DNA of 8,519 nt. Source: an uncultured Prevotellaceae bacterium (GTDB lineage Bacteria; Bacteroidota; Bacteroidia; Bacteroidales; Bacteroidaceae). Location of the stretch: NCBI GenBank assembly GCA_946539475.1, contig CAMNHM010000113.1, positions 1-8,519 on the forward strand. The letters run 5' to 3'. This document shows, in pieces, positions 1-8,380 of the stretch (positions within the stretch are counted from its first letter, which is position 1; the number at the start of each line of letters is the position of its first letter). Below the pieces are notes generated by a model. It saw only the letters and a program-made list of their open reading frames with translations, ran no database searches and had not been told where the DNA came from. The position numbers and the translations under genes are program-made.

Positions 1-306
<306 letters not shown>

Positions 307-310
307 GGCA

Positions 311-1480
311 ATGCTGACAAAGGACTCTAAGATCTATGTCGCCGGACATCACGGGCTGGTGGGTTCTGCCATCTGGCAGAACCTGCTCCAGCGTGGCTAT
401 ACAAACCTCGTAGGGCGCACCCACAGCGAGCTCGACCTCACCGACCAGCTGGCCGTGCGCCGCTTCTTCGACGAAGAGCACCCCGATGCCGTCGTGCTGG
501 CAGCCGCCTTTGTCGGTGGCATCATGGCCAACTCGCTCTATCGTGCTGACTTCATCATGATGAACATGAAGATCCAGTGCAACGTCATCTCTGAAGCCTA
601 CGCGCACGATGTCAAGAAACTGCTGTTCCTCGGCTCCACGTGCATCTATCCTAAGAACGCCCCGCAGCCGATGAAGGAGGACTGCCTGCTCACCTCGCCG
701 CTGGAATACACCAACGAGGAGTATGCCATTGCCAAGATTGCCGGCCTGAAGATGTGCGAGAGCTATAACCTGCAGTACGGCACGAACTACATTGCCGTGA
801 TGCCCACGAATCTCTATGGCCCCAACGACAACTTCCACTTGGAGAACTCCCACGTCATGCCAGCCATGATGCGTAAGGTCTACCTGGCGAAGCTGCTGCA
901 CGAGGACCGCTGGGACACCATCCGCCGTGACCTCGATGTCCGCCCCGTGGAGGGCGTCGACGGAAAGTCGTCGGAGGACGATATCTGCAACGTGTTGGCC
1001 AAGTACGGCATCAGCGACAATCGGGTAGAGCTATGGGGCACAGGCACTCCGCTGCGCGAGTTCCTCTGGAGCGAGGATATGGCTGATGCCTCGGTGCATG
1101 TGCTGCTGAATGTCGACTTCAGCGATATCATCGGCATCACCCGATATTCTTCCGTACACTACGGCAACGCCGCCAATGGCACCGTCGACCGCAACCATAG
1201 CAAGGGGCGTGGAGGCGCCATCCCCAGCCTGGGCGAGATCCGCAACTGCCACATCAACGTCGGCACCGGAAAGGAGATTACTATCCGTCGCCTCTCCGAA
1301 CTCGTCGCTGCTGCTGCCGGCTTCCAGGGAGAGATAGCCTTCGATAGCTCCAAACCTGACGGAACGATGCGCAAACTGATTGATGTAGAGAAACTTCACT
1401 CCCTCGGGTGGACCCACCATGTGGAGATCGAAGATGGCGTCGGACGCCTCTTCCGTTGGTATACCGACAGCCTCCTCTGA
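311..1480 (+). CDS. fcl: GDP-L-fucose synthase
   Basis: This 389-residue cytoplasmic SDR enzyme (also called WcaG) epimerises GDP-4-keto-6-deoxymannose at C3 and C5 and reduces it with NADPH to GDP-L-fucose, completing the pathway begun by the upstream gmd. Visible motifs are the dinucleotide-binding GHHGLVG at residues 12-18, the active-site stretch GSTCIYP with Ser109 and Cys111, the YAIAK pair Tyr138/Lys142, a candidate catalytic His181 in ENSHVMPA, and the late family signatures GTGTPLREFLW, HINVGTG and SKPDGTMRKL. The protein is about 70 residues longer than the E. coli enzyme (about 321). The extra length lies in two insertions, near residues 200-235 and 268-312, between conserved blocks. 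ATG 311 is chosen because it follows the gmd stop by 4 bases and places the Rossmann motif at the usual distance. No Shine-Dalgarno sequence is evident. Product use in capsule, O-antigen or glycoprotein fucosylation is inferred. Confidence 0.96.
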   Translation: MLTKDSKIYVAGHHGLVGSAIWQNLLQRGYTNLVGRTHSELDLTDQLAVRRFFDEEHPDAVVLAAAFVGGIMANSLYRADFIMMNMKIQCNVISEAYAHDVKKLLFLGSTCIYPKNAPQPMKEDCLLTSPLEYTNEEYAIAKIAGLKMCESYNLQYGTNYIAVMPTNLYGPNDNFHLENSHVMPAMMRKVYLAKLLHEDRWDTIRRDLDVRPVEGVDGKSSEDDICNVLAKYGISDNRVELWGTGTPLREFLWSEDMADASVHVLLNVDFSDIIGITRYSSVHYGNAANGTVDRNHSKGRGGAIPSLGEIRNCHINVGTGKEITIRRLSELVAAAAGFQGEIAFDSSKPDGTMRKLIDVEKLHSLGWTHHVEIEDGVGRLFRWYTDSLL

Positions 1481-1502
1481 TTAAAATCCCTATAAATGTG
1501 GA

Positions 1503-1533
1503 TTGCAGGATTGAAATTTTTGTGCTACCTTTG
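1503..1533 (+). promoter_or_regulatory. Bacteroidota-type promoter for the TonB-dependent receptor
   Basis: A perfect -7 element TACCTTTG (consensus TAnnTTTG) lies at 1526-1533. A TTG at 1503-1505, 20 bases upstream, fits the -33 element. Transcription would begin a few bases past 1533, leaving a leader of only about 10-15 bases before ATG 1552. The local sequence is markedly more AT-rich than the flanking genes. The -7 match is seen directly; its activity is inferred. Confidence 0.7.
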
Positions 1534-1551
1534 CACCCAAAATTTCAAGAT

Positions 1552-3954
1552 ATGAATAAACGTTTTTTCTCTTTCACTGTTATGGCAGCTGCTATGCTGA
1601 CGGCTGCCGCTGATGTAGTACCTGCCGATGTCGCACCCGTAGATGCTGCCGTGAGCGATACCTCACGCGTCGTCGATCTCGACGAGCTGATTGTCGTCTC
1701 ACAGCCCAAGGATGTCCATCTGCTGCGCCATCAGCCTCTGAGCAGCTCGGTCTTCTCGGGCAATGACCTTCGACAGCTAAACGTTCGCGACCTGCGCGAG
1801 CTGTCCGACTATGTGCCGTCGTTCGCGATGCCTGTCTACGGCTCTCGCTATACGTCGTCGATGTATGTGCGTGGTATAGGTTCGCGCGTGAATAGTCCGG
1901 CCGTGGGACTCTATGTCGACAATATCCCTGTCGTCAGCAAATCGATGCTTAATTTTCATACCTACCAGGTTGACCGCATCGACGTGCTTCGTGGCGCTCA
2001 GGGTACGCTCTACGGACAGAATACTGAGGGCGGACTGCTGCGCCTCTACACCCGGCAGCCACTCTCCTATCAGGGCACGGATGTCAGTCTGAGCTTCGGT
2101 ACTGGCCTCTATCGCCGTGCCGAGATAGCCCACTACAATAAGCTGAGCGACAAGTTCGGATTTTCGCTGGCAGGTTTCTATCAAGGGCAGGAAGGCTTCT
2201 TCGACAACACCACCAATGGCGAGCACGCTGATAAAATGGACGAAGGTGGTGCCAGGGCCCGTCTGCAGTGGCAGCCCTCCGACCGCTTCCTGCTCGACCT
2301 CACCGCCGACTATCAGTATACCGACCAGAACGGGTTCCCCTATGGCGAGATGAGCCTCGACGACGGCTCCACCCTCGATCCCTACAGCAACCGGCAGGGC
2401 GACTACCAGCGCCACATGTTCACCGCAGGCCTCGGCCTAAGCTATCGCGCCGACTGGGCCGACCTCAACTACAGTGCCTCATGGCAGTATCTCAACGACG
2501 ACATGCTCATGGACATCGACTATCGTCCGGAAGACTATATGCACATGGAGCAGGCACAGCTGCAGAACGCCCTCACACAGGAGCTGACGCTGAAGAGCCG
2601 TACGCAAGGACCGTGGCGATGGACCATGGGAGGATTCTTCTCCTACCAGGCCCTGAAGACCAATGCACCCGTCTATTTCGACGGTGCTATGAACGACTTC
2701 CTCTCGAAGACCATTGAGGATTATGCCTACTATGGCATGCTCAACTCCATGGCGAAACGCATGGGCGAGGCTGCCGCCAAAGCCATCATCGAGCGTGCCG
2801 GAGGATGCCATATCCGCATGGACATGGAGACGGTTCCGGGACTCTTCCGTACGCCATCCTACAACTATGGCCTTTTCCATCAGTCGGACATCGACCTTGC
2901 CGACCGCCTCACGCTCACCCTCGGCCTGCGCTACGACCTCTCGCAAAACCACATCGACTACAGCACACTGGGGTCGGTACGACTCGACGAGAACGTTATG
3001 GGCGTTAATGTCAAGGCCAACGTACGCTCGCTCCTGGAGCACGAGGAGAAGAGCAGCTTCGAGCAGTGGCTGCCCAAGTTCGGCCTTACCTACCGCCTCG
3101 ACACGGAGGGTAGCAATGTCTATGCACTGGTCGCTAAGGGCTATCGCGCCGGAGGATTCAACATTCAGATGTTCAGCGATATCCTCCAGACCGAGCTGCA
3201 GGGCGTGGCTCAGACGGCACGTGGCGACATGGAGCTGCAGCATAGTGAGCAGGATTATCAGAACATCCGCGAGACAATCGCCTTCAAGCCCGAAGAGAGC
3301 TGGAACTATGAGTTCGGAACGCATCTCAACCTCTTCGGATCGAAGCTGCAGTTCGACCTCACCGGCTTCTATATGCAAATCCGTAACCAGCAGCTCTCCG
3401 TGATGGCCGGCAATTATGGCTTCGGACGAATGATGGTCAATGCCGGAAAGAGCTACAGCTGCGGCATAGAGACATCGCTGCGAGGCAGTGCCGTCGACGA
3501 TCATCTTACGTGGGCGCTGAGCTATGGCTACACGCGTGCCGTATTCAAGGAGTATACCGACAGCATCAGCAGTCAGAGCGGTGGGATGGAAGCCGTCAGC
3601 TACGAGAAGAACAGGGTGCCCTTCGTTCCCGAACATACGCTGGCAGCACGTGCCGACTACCGTGTCGACCTGCAGGGCGTGCTCCGTTCGCTAACGTTTG
3701 GAGTCAACGTGGCTGCCCAGGGCAAGACCTATTGGGACAATGCCAACCTCTACGCCCAGGATCTCTACACCACACTCGGCGCACATGCCGATGCCGACTT
3801 CGGCAAGCTGTCGCTAAGTCTCTGGGGACGCAACCTGGCCAATACGAAGTACAACACCTTCGCCACCGACAGTCCGATGGCAGGCACCGTCAAGTACTTC
3901 GCACAGCAGGGTAACCCCCTCCAGCTGGGCCTCGACCTACGACTTCACTTCTGA
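1552..3954 (+). CDS. TonB-dependent outer-membrane receptor
   Basis: This 800-residue outer-membrane beta-barrel would import a ligand (siderophore, haem, vitamin or small glycan) using TonB energy. A signal peptide covers about residues 1-20 (MNKRFF, then a hydrophobic alanine-rich stretch). A TonB-box-like DLDELIVVS lies near 42-50. The plug domain spans about 58-170 and includes YVRGIGSR and VDRIDVLRGAQGTLYGQN followed by GG. The rest is aromatic-rich barrel with alternating strands, ending in a terminal Phe (LDLRLHF) as expected for Bam-dependent insertion. There is no carboxypeptidase-like N-terminal extension and no SusD partner, so it is a classical receptor rather than a SusC. The substrate cannot be told from the sequence, and no transporter genes adjoin it. 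The frame stays open upstream to 1408, but ATG 1552 is preferred: it yields the signal peptide, follows the promoter at 1503-1533, and avoids overlapping fcl. Confidence 0.93.
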   Translation: MNKRFFSFTVMAAAMLTAAADVVPADVAPVDAAVSDTSRVVDLDELIVVSQPKDVHLLRHQPLSSSVFSGNDLRQLNVRDLRELSDYVPSFAMPVYGSRYTSSMYVRGIGSRVNSPAVGLYVDNIPVVSKSMLNFHTYQVDRIDVLRGAQGTLYGQNTEGGLLRLYTRQPLSYQGTDVSLSFGTGLYRRAEIAHYNKLSDKFGFSLAGFYQGQEGFFDNTTNGEHADKMDEGGARARLQWQPSDRFLLDLTADYQYTDQNGFPYGEMSLDDGSTLDPYSNRQGDYQRHMFTAGLGLSYRADWADLNYSASWQYLNDDMLMDIDYRPEDYMHMEQAQLQNALTQELTLKSRTQGPWRWTMGGFFSYQALKTNAPVYFDGAMNDFLSKTIEDYAYYGMLNSMAKRMGEAAAKAIIERAGGCHIRMDMETVPGLFRTPSYNYGLFHQSDIDLADRLTLTLGLRYDLSQNHIDYSTLGSVRLDENVMGVNVKANVRSLLEHEEKSSFEQWLPKFGLTYRLDTEGSNVYALVAKGYRAGGFNIQMFSDILQTELQGVAQTARGDMELQHSEQDYQNIRETIAFKPEESWNYEFGTHLNLFGSKLQFDLTGFYMQIRNQQLSVMAGNYGFGRMMVNAGKSYSCGIETSLRGSAVDDHLTWALSYGYTRAVFKEYTDSISSQSGGMEAVSYEKNRVPFVPEHTLAARADYRVDLQGVLRSLTFGVNVAAQGKTYWDNANLYAQDLYTTLGAHADADFGKLSLSLWGRNLANTKYNTFATDSPMAGTVKYFAQQGNPLQLGLDLRLHF

Positions 3955-3990
3955 AGCTCGCTCTCCTCCGCTGAGGGCGCGCAAGCAGTT

Positions 3991-4030
3991 CCCCTCCCCT
4001 TGATCCCTTTGAAGGGATTGAAGGGAGGGG
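3991..4030 (+). terminator. Strong C-rich/G-rich hairpin, possible terminator or dispersed palindrome
   Basis: An inverted repeat starts 36 bases after the receptor stop codon. CCCCTCCC (3991-3998) pairs perfectly with GGGAGGGG (4023-4030). After one C/A mismatch the stem continues through 4000-4008 against 4013-4021, including two G-T wobbles, leaving a loop of about 4 bases. It is placed as expected for a terminator of the receptor gene. No T-run follows (ATTTGCTG), so it may instead act as a 3' stabilising hairpin or be a copy of a dispersed intergenic palindrome. Confidence 0.6.
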
Positions 4031-4097
4031 ATTTGCTGTCACCGACATGAGAGCCACACGAAACGACATCGCCCCGACGAACTTTTCTTCCTCATTC

Positions 4098-4129
4098 TTT
4101 CTCGTTCTCGGATTTTATTCGTAACTTTG
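4098..4129 (+). promoter_or_regulatory. Bacteroidota-type promoter for the ABC-F gene
   Basis: A perfect TAnnTTTG match, TAACTTTG, lies at 4122-4129. A weaker TTTC at 4098-4101 sits 20 bases upstream, at the distance expected for the -33 element. The surroundings (4081-4130) are T-rich. Predicted transcription would start about 5-10 bases past 4129, giving a very short leader before ATG 4155. Activity is inferred. Confidence 0.68.
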
Positions 4130-4140
4130 CACCCTGAAAA

Positions 4141-4158
4141 ATGTTACGTAACAAATGA
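4141..4158 (+). other. Possible 5-codon upstream ORF overlapping the ABC-F start
   Basis: An ATG at 4141 opens a frame encoding MLRNK and ending at TGA 4156-4158. That stop overlaps the ABC-F start codon as ATGA, a typical translational-coupling arrangement. The ATG would lie only a few bases from the predicted transcription start. It may be chance: the frame is very short and no ribosome-binding site is visible. Confidence 0.2.
4142..4153. promoter_or_regulatory. 12-bp perfect palindrome in the ABC-F leader
   Basis: TGTTACGTAACA is identical on both strands and lies between the predicted promoter and the start codon, ending 1 base before ATG 4155. Its position at or just after the predicted transcription start would suit a repressor operator. 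As RNA it is too short and loopless to form a stable hairpin by itself. The palindrome is seen directly; an operator role is speculative. Confidence 0.4.
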
Positions 4159-6128
4159 TTTCTGTAGAAGGGCTGAAAGTTGAATTTGGCATAAAGCCAT
4201 TGTTCAGCGACGCAAACTTTGTTATCAATGCCCGCGACCGCATAGCCCTCGTTGGTAAGAATGGTGCAGGAAAGTCGACTATGCTGAAGATTCTCTGCGG
4301 CTTGGAGCGGCCGACGGCTGGCATTGTCAGCGTTCAGACGGATACCACCATTGGCTATCTGCCACAGGTGATGAACCTGCAGGACGTCACCACCGTTCGC
4401 CAGGAGGCATCGAAGGCATTTGCCGATATCCAGAAGGTGAAGGAGCGCCTCGACCGCATGGAGCGCCAGATGGACGAGCGCACCGACTTCGACAGTGATG
4501 ACTACATGCAGCTTGTCGAACGCTATACCTCAGAGCACGAGCGATACCTCATGCTCGGCGCCGAGGGACAGCAGGCAGCACTCGAGCGAACACTCACCGG
4601 ACTGGGATTCCTGCGCACCGACTTCGACCGACCTACCAGCGAGTTTTCAGGAGGCTGGCGCATGCGTGTCGAGCTGGCGAAGATTCTCTTGCAGCATCCT
4701 GATGTGCTGCTCCTCGACGAGCCCACCAACCACCTCGACATCGAGTCCATCCAGTGGCTGGAGCAGCTGCTGGCAGGATGGAGTGGGGCAGTGGTGCTGG
4801 TGAGCCACGACCGTGCCTTTATCAATAATGTGTCGAACCGCACGCTCGAGATCAGCTGCGGACAGGTGGTCGACTATCGTGTGAAGTACGACGAGTTCGT
4901 CCGTCTGCGCCAAGAGCGCCGTGAGCAGCAGCAACGTGCCTACGAGAACCAGCAGAAGGAGATCCTGGAGATGCGGCAGTTCATTGAGCGCTTCCGCTAT
5001 AAGGCTACGAAGGCCGTGCAGGTGCAGCAGAAGGTGAAACAGCTGGAGAAGATCGTTCCTATCGAGATCGACGAGGTCGACAATTCGGCCATGCATCTGA
5101 AGTTCCCCCCCTGCCTGCGTTCCGGCGACTACCCCGTCATCTGCGACGAGGTGGCGAAGAGCTATGGCGACCATACGGTTTTCTCACGTGTCAATATGAC
5201 CATCAAGCGAGGCGAGAAGGTGGCTTTCGTCGGAAAGAACGGCGAGGGAAAGTCGACGCTCGTCAAGTGTATCATGGGCGAGATCCCCTTCGACGGCAGC
5301 CTGAAGATCGGACACAACGCGCAGATAGGCTATTTCGCCCAGAACCAGGCACAGCTGCTCGACGAGTCGCTGACCGTCTATCAGACCATCGACTATGTTG
5401 CCAAGGGCGACGTCCGCCTGCGCATCAACGACATACTCGGCGCGTTCATGTTCGGAGGTGAGAACAGCGACAAGAAAGTGAAGGTGCTCAGCGGCGGCGA
5501 GCGCAGCCGCCTGGCCATGATACGCCTGCTGCTCGAGCCTGTCAACCTCCTGATTCTCGACGAGCCTACCAATCACCTTGACATGCCGTCGAAGGACGTG
5601 CTGAAAGAGGCCATCCGCGCCTTCGACGGCACAGCCATCATCGTCAGCCACGACCGAGAATTCCTCGACGGACTGGTGACGAAGGTCTTCGAGTTTGGCG
5701 GAGGGCGCGTACGAGAGCATATCGGTGGCATCTACGACTTCCTCGAGGCGAAGAAAATCAGCGAGCTTAGCGAGCTGGGCAGGACCGTCACGACCGACGG
5801 CGGCAGTGGCAATACCCGCAAAACCGACGACAGCACCGCCGTGGCCGCCGAGAAAGCACCGGGCAGTGGCGCCTCCTCCTATGCCGCTCGGAAGGAGCAG
5901 CAGAAGTTGCTGCGCAGGGCCGAGCGTGCCGTTGAGGACTCCGAGAAGAAGATCGCCCGCATGGAGCAGCGCCTGAAGGAGCTCGACAGCCTGCTTTGCG
6001 ACCCCGCCAAGGCCAGCGACATGACCCTCGTCACGGAATATACCGACACGAAACGTGCCCTCGACGAGGAAGTGGAACGTTGGGAAAAGCTGTCGGAAGA
6101 ATTGGAAGCAATCAACATTGAACCATAA
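4155..6128 (+). CDS. ABC-F family ATP-binding protein (ribosome-associated)
   Basis: This 657-residue cytoplasmic protein has two ABC ATPase domains and no membrane segments, the hallmark of ABC-F translation factors (EttA, Uup, YheS, YdiF type) that act at the ribosomal E site. Domain 1 has Walker A GKNGAGKST (Lys40), signature FSGGW at 164-168, Walker B LLLDEP with Glu189, and switch His218. A charged, helical P-site tRNA interaction motif linker spans about 240-320. Domain 2 has Walker A GKNGEGKST (Lys366), signature LSGGE at 445-449, Walker B with Glu470, and His499. Residues about 540-575 form a low-complexity linker, and about 578-655 a charged coiled coil, as in Uup/YheS-like members. 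All catalytic residues are present. A general translation-quality role is more likely than antibiotic resistance, but sequence alone does not decide this. ATG 4155 is the first in-frame start after the promoter. Confidence 0.94.
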   Translation: MISVEGLKVEFGIKPLFSDANFVINARDRIALVGKNGAGKSTMLKILCGLERPTAGIVSVQTDTTIGYLPQVMNLQDVTTVRQEASKAFADIQKVKERLDRMERQMDERTDFDSDDYMQLVERYTSEHERYLMLGAEGQQAALERTLTGLGFLRTDFDRPTSEFSGGWRMRVELAKILLQHPDVLLLDEPTNHLDIESIQWLEQLLAGWSGAVVLVSHDRAFINNVSNRTLEISCGQVVDYRVKYDEFVRLRQERREQQQRAYENQQKEILEMRQFIERFRYKATKAVQVQQKVKQLEKIVPIEIDEVDNSAMHLKFPPCLRSGDYPVICDEVAKSYGDHTVFSRVNMTIKRGEKVAFVGKNGEGKSTLVKCIMGEIPFDGSLKIGHNAQIGYFAQNQAQLLDESLTVYQTIDYVAKGDVRLRINDILGAFMFGGENSDKKVKVLSGGERSRLAMIRLLLEPVNLLILDEPTNHLDMPSKDVLKEAIRAFDGTAIIVSHDREFLDGLVTKVFEFGGGRVREHIGGIYDFLEAKKISELSELGRTVTTDGGSGNTRKTDDSTAVAAEKAPGSGASSYAARKEQQKLLRRAERAVEDSEKKIARMEQRLKELDSLLCDPAKASDMTLVTEYTDTKRALDEEVERWEKLSEELEAINIEP

Positions 6129-6150
6129 TCACACATAACACCAAACCCCT

Positions 6151-8187
6151 ATGAAATCAAAACTTATGATTGTAGCTGCTTCGATGGCCACGCTGATGGC
6201 CTGTAACAGCAATTCGGCACTGAAGTCGGGTATCGACCTCAGTAACCTCGACACCACGGCAGTGGCTGGCGACGACTTCTACAGGTTTGCCTGTGGCGGA
6301 TGGATGGACAAGAATCCCCTGCCCGCTGCCTATTCGCGCTTCGGATCCTTCGATGCCCTAGCCGAGGAGAACACCAAGCGCGTCAACGGCATCCTCGACG
6401 AGCTGTTGGCAAACACCTACGAGGCTGGCACCCCCGAGCAGAAGCTCAGCGACCTCTACAAACTGGCCATGGACAGCGTACGCCGCGACCAGCAAGGCAT
6501 CGCTCCCGTCATGGACATCATCAACAAGCTGGAGGCTGCCCAGACAAAGGACGACCTGTTCCAGATTCAGCTCGCGATGGCTCCCTACGGCGATCAGCAG
6601 TTCTATGGCGCCGGCCTCGGGGCTGACGAGAAGGACGCCAAGAACAATGTGCTCGGTGTCAGCCAGGGCGGACTCACCCTCGGACAGAAGGACTACTACC
6701 TCGAGAACGACTCCGCCACGACCAACATCCGCGAGGAGTACAAGAAGCACATCGTACGCATGTTCCAGCTATTCGGATTCACCGAGGAGCAGGCACAGGT
6801 GAAGCGCGACAACATCCTGCGCCTCGAGACGGCCCTCGCGCTCGTCTCCCGTTCGCGTACCGAGCTCCGCGACCCGCAGCTCAACTACAACAAGACGACC
6901 CTCGACGAGTTCCAGAAGAGCTATCCCAACCTGCAGCTCGAGAAGCTCATGAACGCCAAGGGCATCGACAGCCAGTATTTCCAGACGCTCGTCGTCGGAC
7001 AGCCCGACTTTATGGCCGGCGCCGACAAGATCATCTCGACGATGAGTGCAGACGAGTATCGCGACTACATGGAGTGGGGCGAGATTGTCAGCGCAGCTGG
7101 ATTGCTCAGCGACGAGGTGCGTGCCGCCAACTTCGAGTTCTTCGGAAAGGTGCTCTCCGGACGGAAGGAGGATCATCCCCTCTGGCGACGCGCCACGCAG
7201 CAGCTCGAGAGCCAGATGGGCGAAGCCCTCGGTAAGATATACGCCGAGAAATACTTCCCCGCCGAGGCTAAGGAGCGTATGGTGAAGCTCATCGGCAACC
7301 TCCAGACGGCCCTGGCAGAGCGTATCAAGGCGCAGGAGTGGATGAGCGACTCGACGAAGCAGAACGCCCTCGACAAGCTCTCGACGTTCTATGTCAAGGT
7401 GGGCTATCCTGACAAGTGGACCGACTTCTCGTCGCTGAACATCAATCCCGCCAAGTCCTACTACGAGAATATCATGGAGTGCCGTCGCTTCTGGAATGCC
7501 TACGAGGTGGAGAAGAAGGCTGGCAAGCCTGTCGACCGCGACGAGTGGTACATGTATCCCCAGACGGTCAACGCCTACTACAATCCCACCACCAACGAGA
7601 TCTGCTTCCCCGCCGGTATCCTTCAGCCGCCGTTCTTCGACATGCAGGCCGACGATGCCTTCAACTACGGTGCCATCGGCGTGGTCATCGGACACGAGAT
7701 GACGCACGGATTCGACGACCAGGGACGCCAGTTCGACAAGGATGGCAATATGCACGACTGGTGGACCGAGCAGGACGCCGCCAACTTCAAGGAGCGCACC
7801 GACAAGTATGCCGACTTCTTCTCGGCCATCGAGGTGCTGCCCGGTCTGAATGCCAACGGACGCCTGACACTCGGCGAGAACCTCGCCGACCACGGTGGCC
7901 TTCAGGTGGCCTTCACCGCCTTCAAGAATGCAACGGCCGAGGCGCCCCTTGCCGACATCGACGGCTTCACGCCTGAGCAGCGCTTCTTCCTCGCCTATGC
8001 AGGCGTATGGGCTGGCAATGTCAACGAGGAGGAGATCCGCAACCGCACGAAGAGCGATCCCCACTCCCTTGGTGAGTGGCGTGTCAACGGTGCCCTCCCG
8101 CATATCGATGCCTGGTACGAGGCCTTCAACATCCAGCCTTCCAACAAGATGTACATTCCCAAGGAGGAGCGCCTGCCGTTGTGGTAA
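6151..8187 (+). CDS. M13 family zinc metallopeptidase, lipoprotein (neprilysin/PepO-like)
   Basis: This 678-residue endopeptidase probably cleaves short peptides in the cell envelope. A lipoprotein signal peptide ends in the lipobox LMAC with lipidated Cys18; the next residues, NSNSAL, lack the acidic surface-export signal known in Bacteroidota, so a periplasm-facing anchor is more likely. The N-terminal M13 domain runs from about 38 (DDFYRFACGGWMD) to about 420. The catalytic domain carries the substrate-binding NAYY at 474-477, the zinc motif HEMTH at 515-519 (His515, Glu516, His519), GENLADHGG with the third zinc ligand Glu576 and Asp580, and a late substrate-binding region near 642-650. 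The length is normal for the family, and all catalytic residues are present. The C-terminus ends LPLW, keeping the terminal Trp but not the Cys found in mammalian neprilysin. It starts 22 bases after the ABC-F stop with no clear promoter between, so co-transcription is likely. No Shine-Dalgarno is seen. Confidence 0.96.
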   Translation: MKSKLMIVAASMATLMACNSNSALKSGIDLSNLDTTAVAGDDFYRFACGGWMDKNPLPAAYSRFGSFDALAEENTKRVNGILDELLANTYEAGTPEQKLSDLYKLAMDSVRRDQQGIAPVMDIINKLEAAQTKDDLFQIQLAMAPYGDQQFYGAGLGADEKDAKNNVLGVSQGGLTLGQKDYYLENDSATTNIREEYKKHIVRMFQLFGFTEEQAQVKRDNILRLETALALVSRSRTELRDPQLNYNKTTLDEFQKSYPNLQLEKLMNAKGIDSQYFQTLVVGQPDFMAGADKIISTMSADEYRDYMEWGEIVSAAGLLSDEVRAANFEFFGKVLSGRKEDHPLWRRATQQLESQMGEALGKIYAEKYFPAEAKERMVKLIGNLQTALAERIKAQEWMSDSTKQNALDKLSTFYVKVGYPDKWTDFSSLNINPAKSYYENIMECRRFWNAYEVEKKAGKPVDRDEWYMYPQTVNAYYNPTTNEICFPAGILQPPFFDMQADDAFNYGAIGVVIGHEMTHGFDDQGRQFDKDGNMHDWWTEQDAANFKERTDKYADFFSAIEVLPGLNANGRLTLGENLADHGGLQVAFTAFKNATAEAPLADIDGFTPEQRFFLAYAGVWAGNVNEEEIRNRTKSDPHSLGEWRVNGALPHIDAWYEAFNIQPSNKMYIPKEERLPLW

Positions 8188-8215
8188 GGCGTCCGTTCAA
8201 AGGCTGTAAGAATGT

Positions 8216-8252
8216 TTTGCGGCATCAGGGCTTTTGTCTCTGATGCCGCAAA
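8216..8252 (+). terminator. Hairpin terminator after the M13 peptidase gene
   Basis: TTTGCGGCATCAG (8216-8228) pairs perfectly over 13 bp with CTGATGCCGCAAA (8240-8252). A G-T and a G-C pair can extend the stem inward, leaving a 7-base T-rich loop. It lies 28 bases after the stop codon. Only a weak T-rich tail (TTGTGTTGG) follows, so termination may be partial or helped by the hairpins downstream. Confidence 0.6.
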
Positions 8253-8258
8253 TTGTGT

Positions 8259-8298
8259 TGGAACAAAGTGTTTACGCCGTCATAAACACTTTGTTCCA
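8259..8298. repeat. Palindrome unit 1 (long type)
   Basis: The arms TGGAACAAAGTGTTTA (8259-8274) and TAAACACTTTGTTCCA (8283-8298) are perfect 16-bp reverse complements around the 8-base loop CGCCGTCA. Compared with the short units, a nested stem-loop with a TTTACGCCGT core is inserted between the two half-sites. Confidence 0.9.
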
Positions 8299-8307
8299 GG
8301 TTTAGAG

Positions 8308-8338
8308 AAATAGTTGGAACAACTTGTTCCAACTATTT
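8308..8338. repeat. Palindrome unit 2 (short core, extended arms), terminator-like
   Basis: The core TGGAACAACTTGTTCCA (8315-8331) is flanked by further complementary bases, AAATAGT on the left and ACTATTT on the right. The result is a 31-bp palindrome that is perfect except for its central C at 8323. A T-rich tract (TTTTGTTTTT, 8336-8345) follows at once, so on the + strand this has the shape of an intrinsic terminator. Confidence 0.88.
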
Positions 8339-8346
8339 TGTTTTTG

Positions 8347-8365
8347 CTGGAACAACTTGTTCCAG
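8347..8365. repeat. Palindrome unit 3 (short type)
   Basis: The 17-base core is identical to that of unit 2. One more C-G pair (8347/8365) gives 9-bp arms around a single central C. It lies exactly 33 bases after unit 2, counted between cores. Confidence 0.88.
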
Positions 8366-8380
8366 ATTTGTCTTTGCGGT

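Noticed and set aside
1408..1551. N-terminal extension of the receptor gene to an upstream ATG at 1408
   Set aside because: It would overlap the end of fcl by 73 bases, include the promoter within the coding region, and bury the signal peptide 48 residues inside the protein.
2479..3636. Minus-strand open frame of 385 codons antisense to the TonB-dependent receptor
   Set aside because: It mirrors the codon bias of the receptor gene, has no domain, promoter or coding neighbour on that strand, and the + strand product is clearly a real barrel protein.
6769..8103. Minus-strand open frame of 444 codons antisense to the M13 peptidase
   Set aside because: It lies entirely within a gene with full catalytic motifs. 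It is rich in Leu, Val, Glu and His as expected from reading a GC-biased coding strand backwards, and has no recognisable domain.
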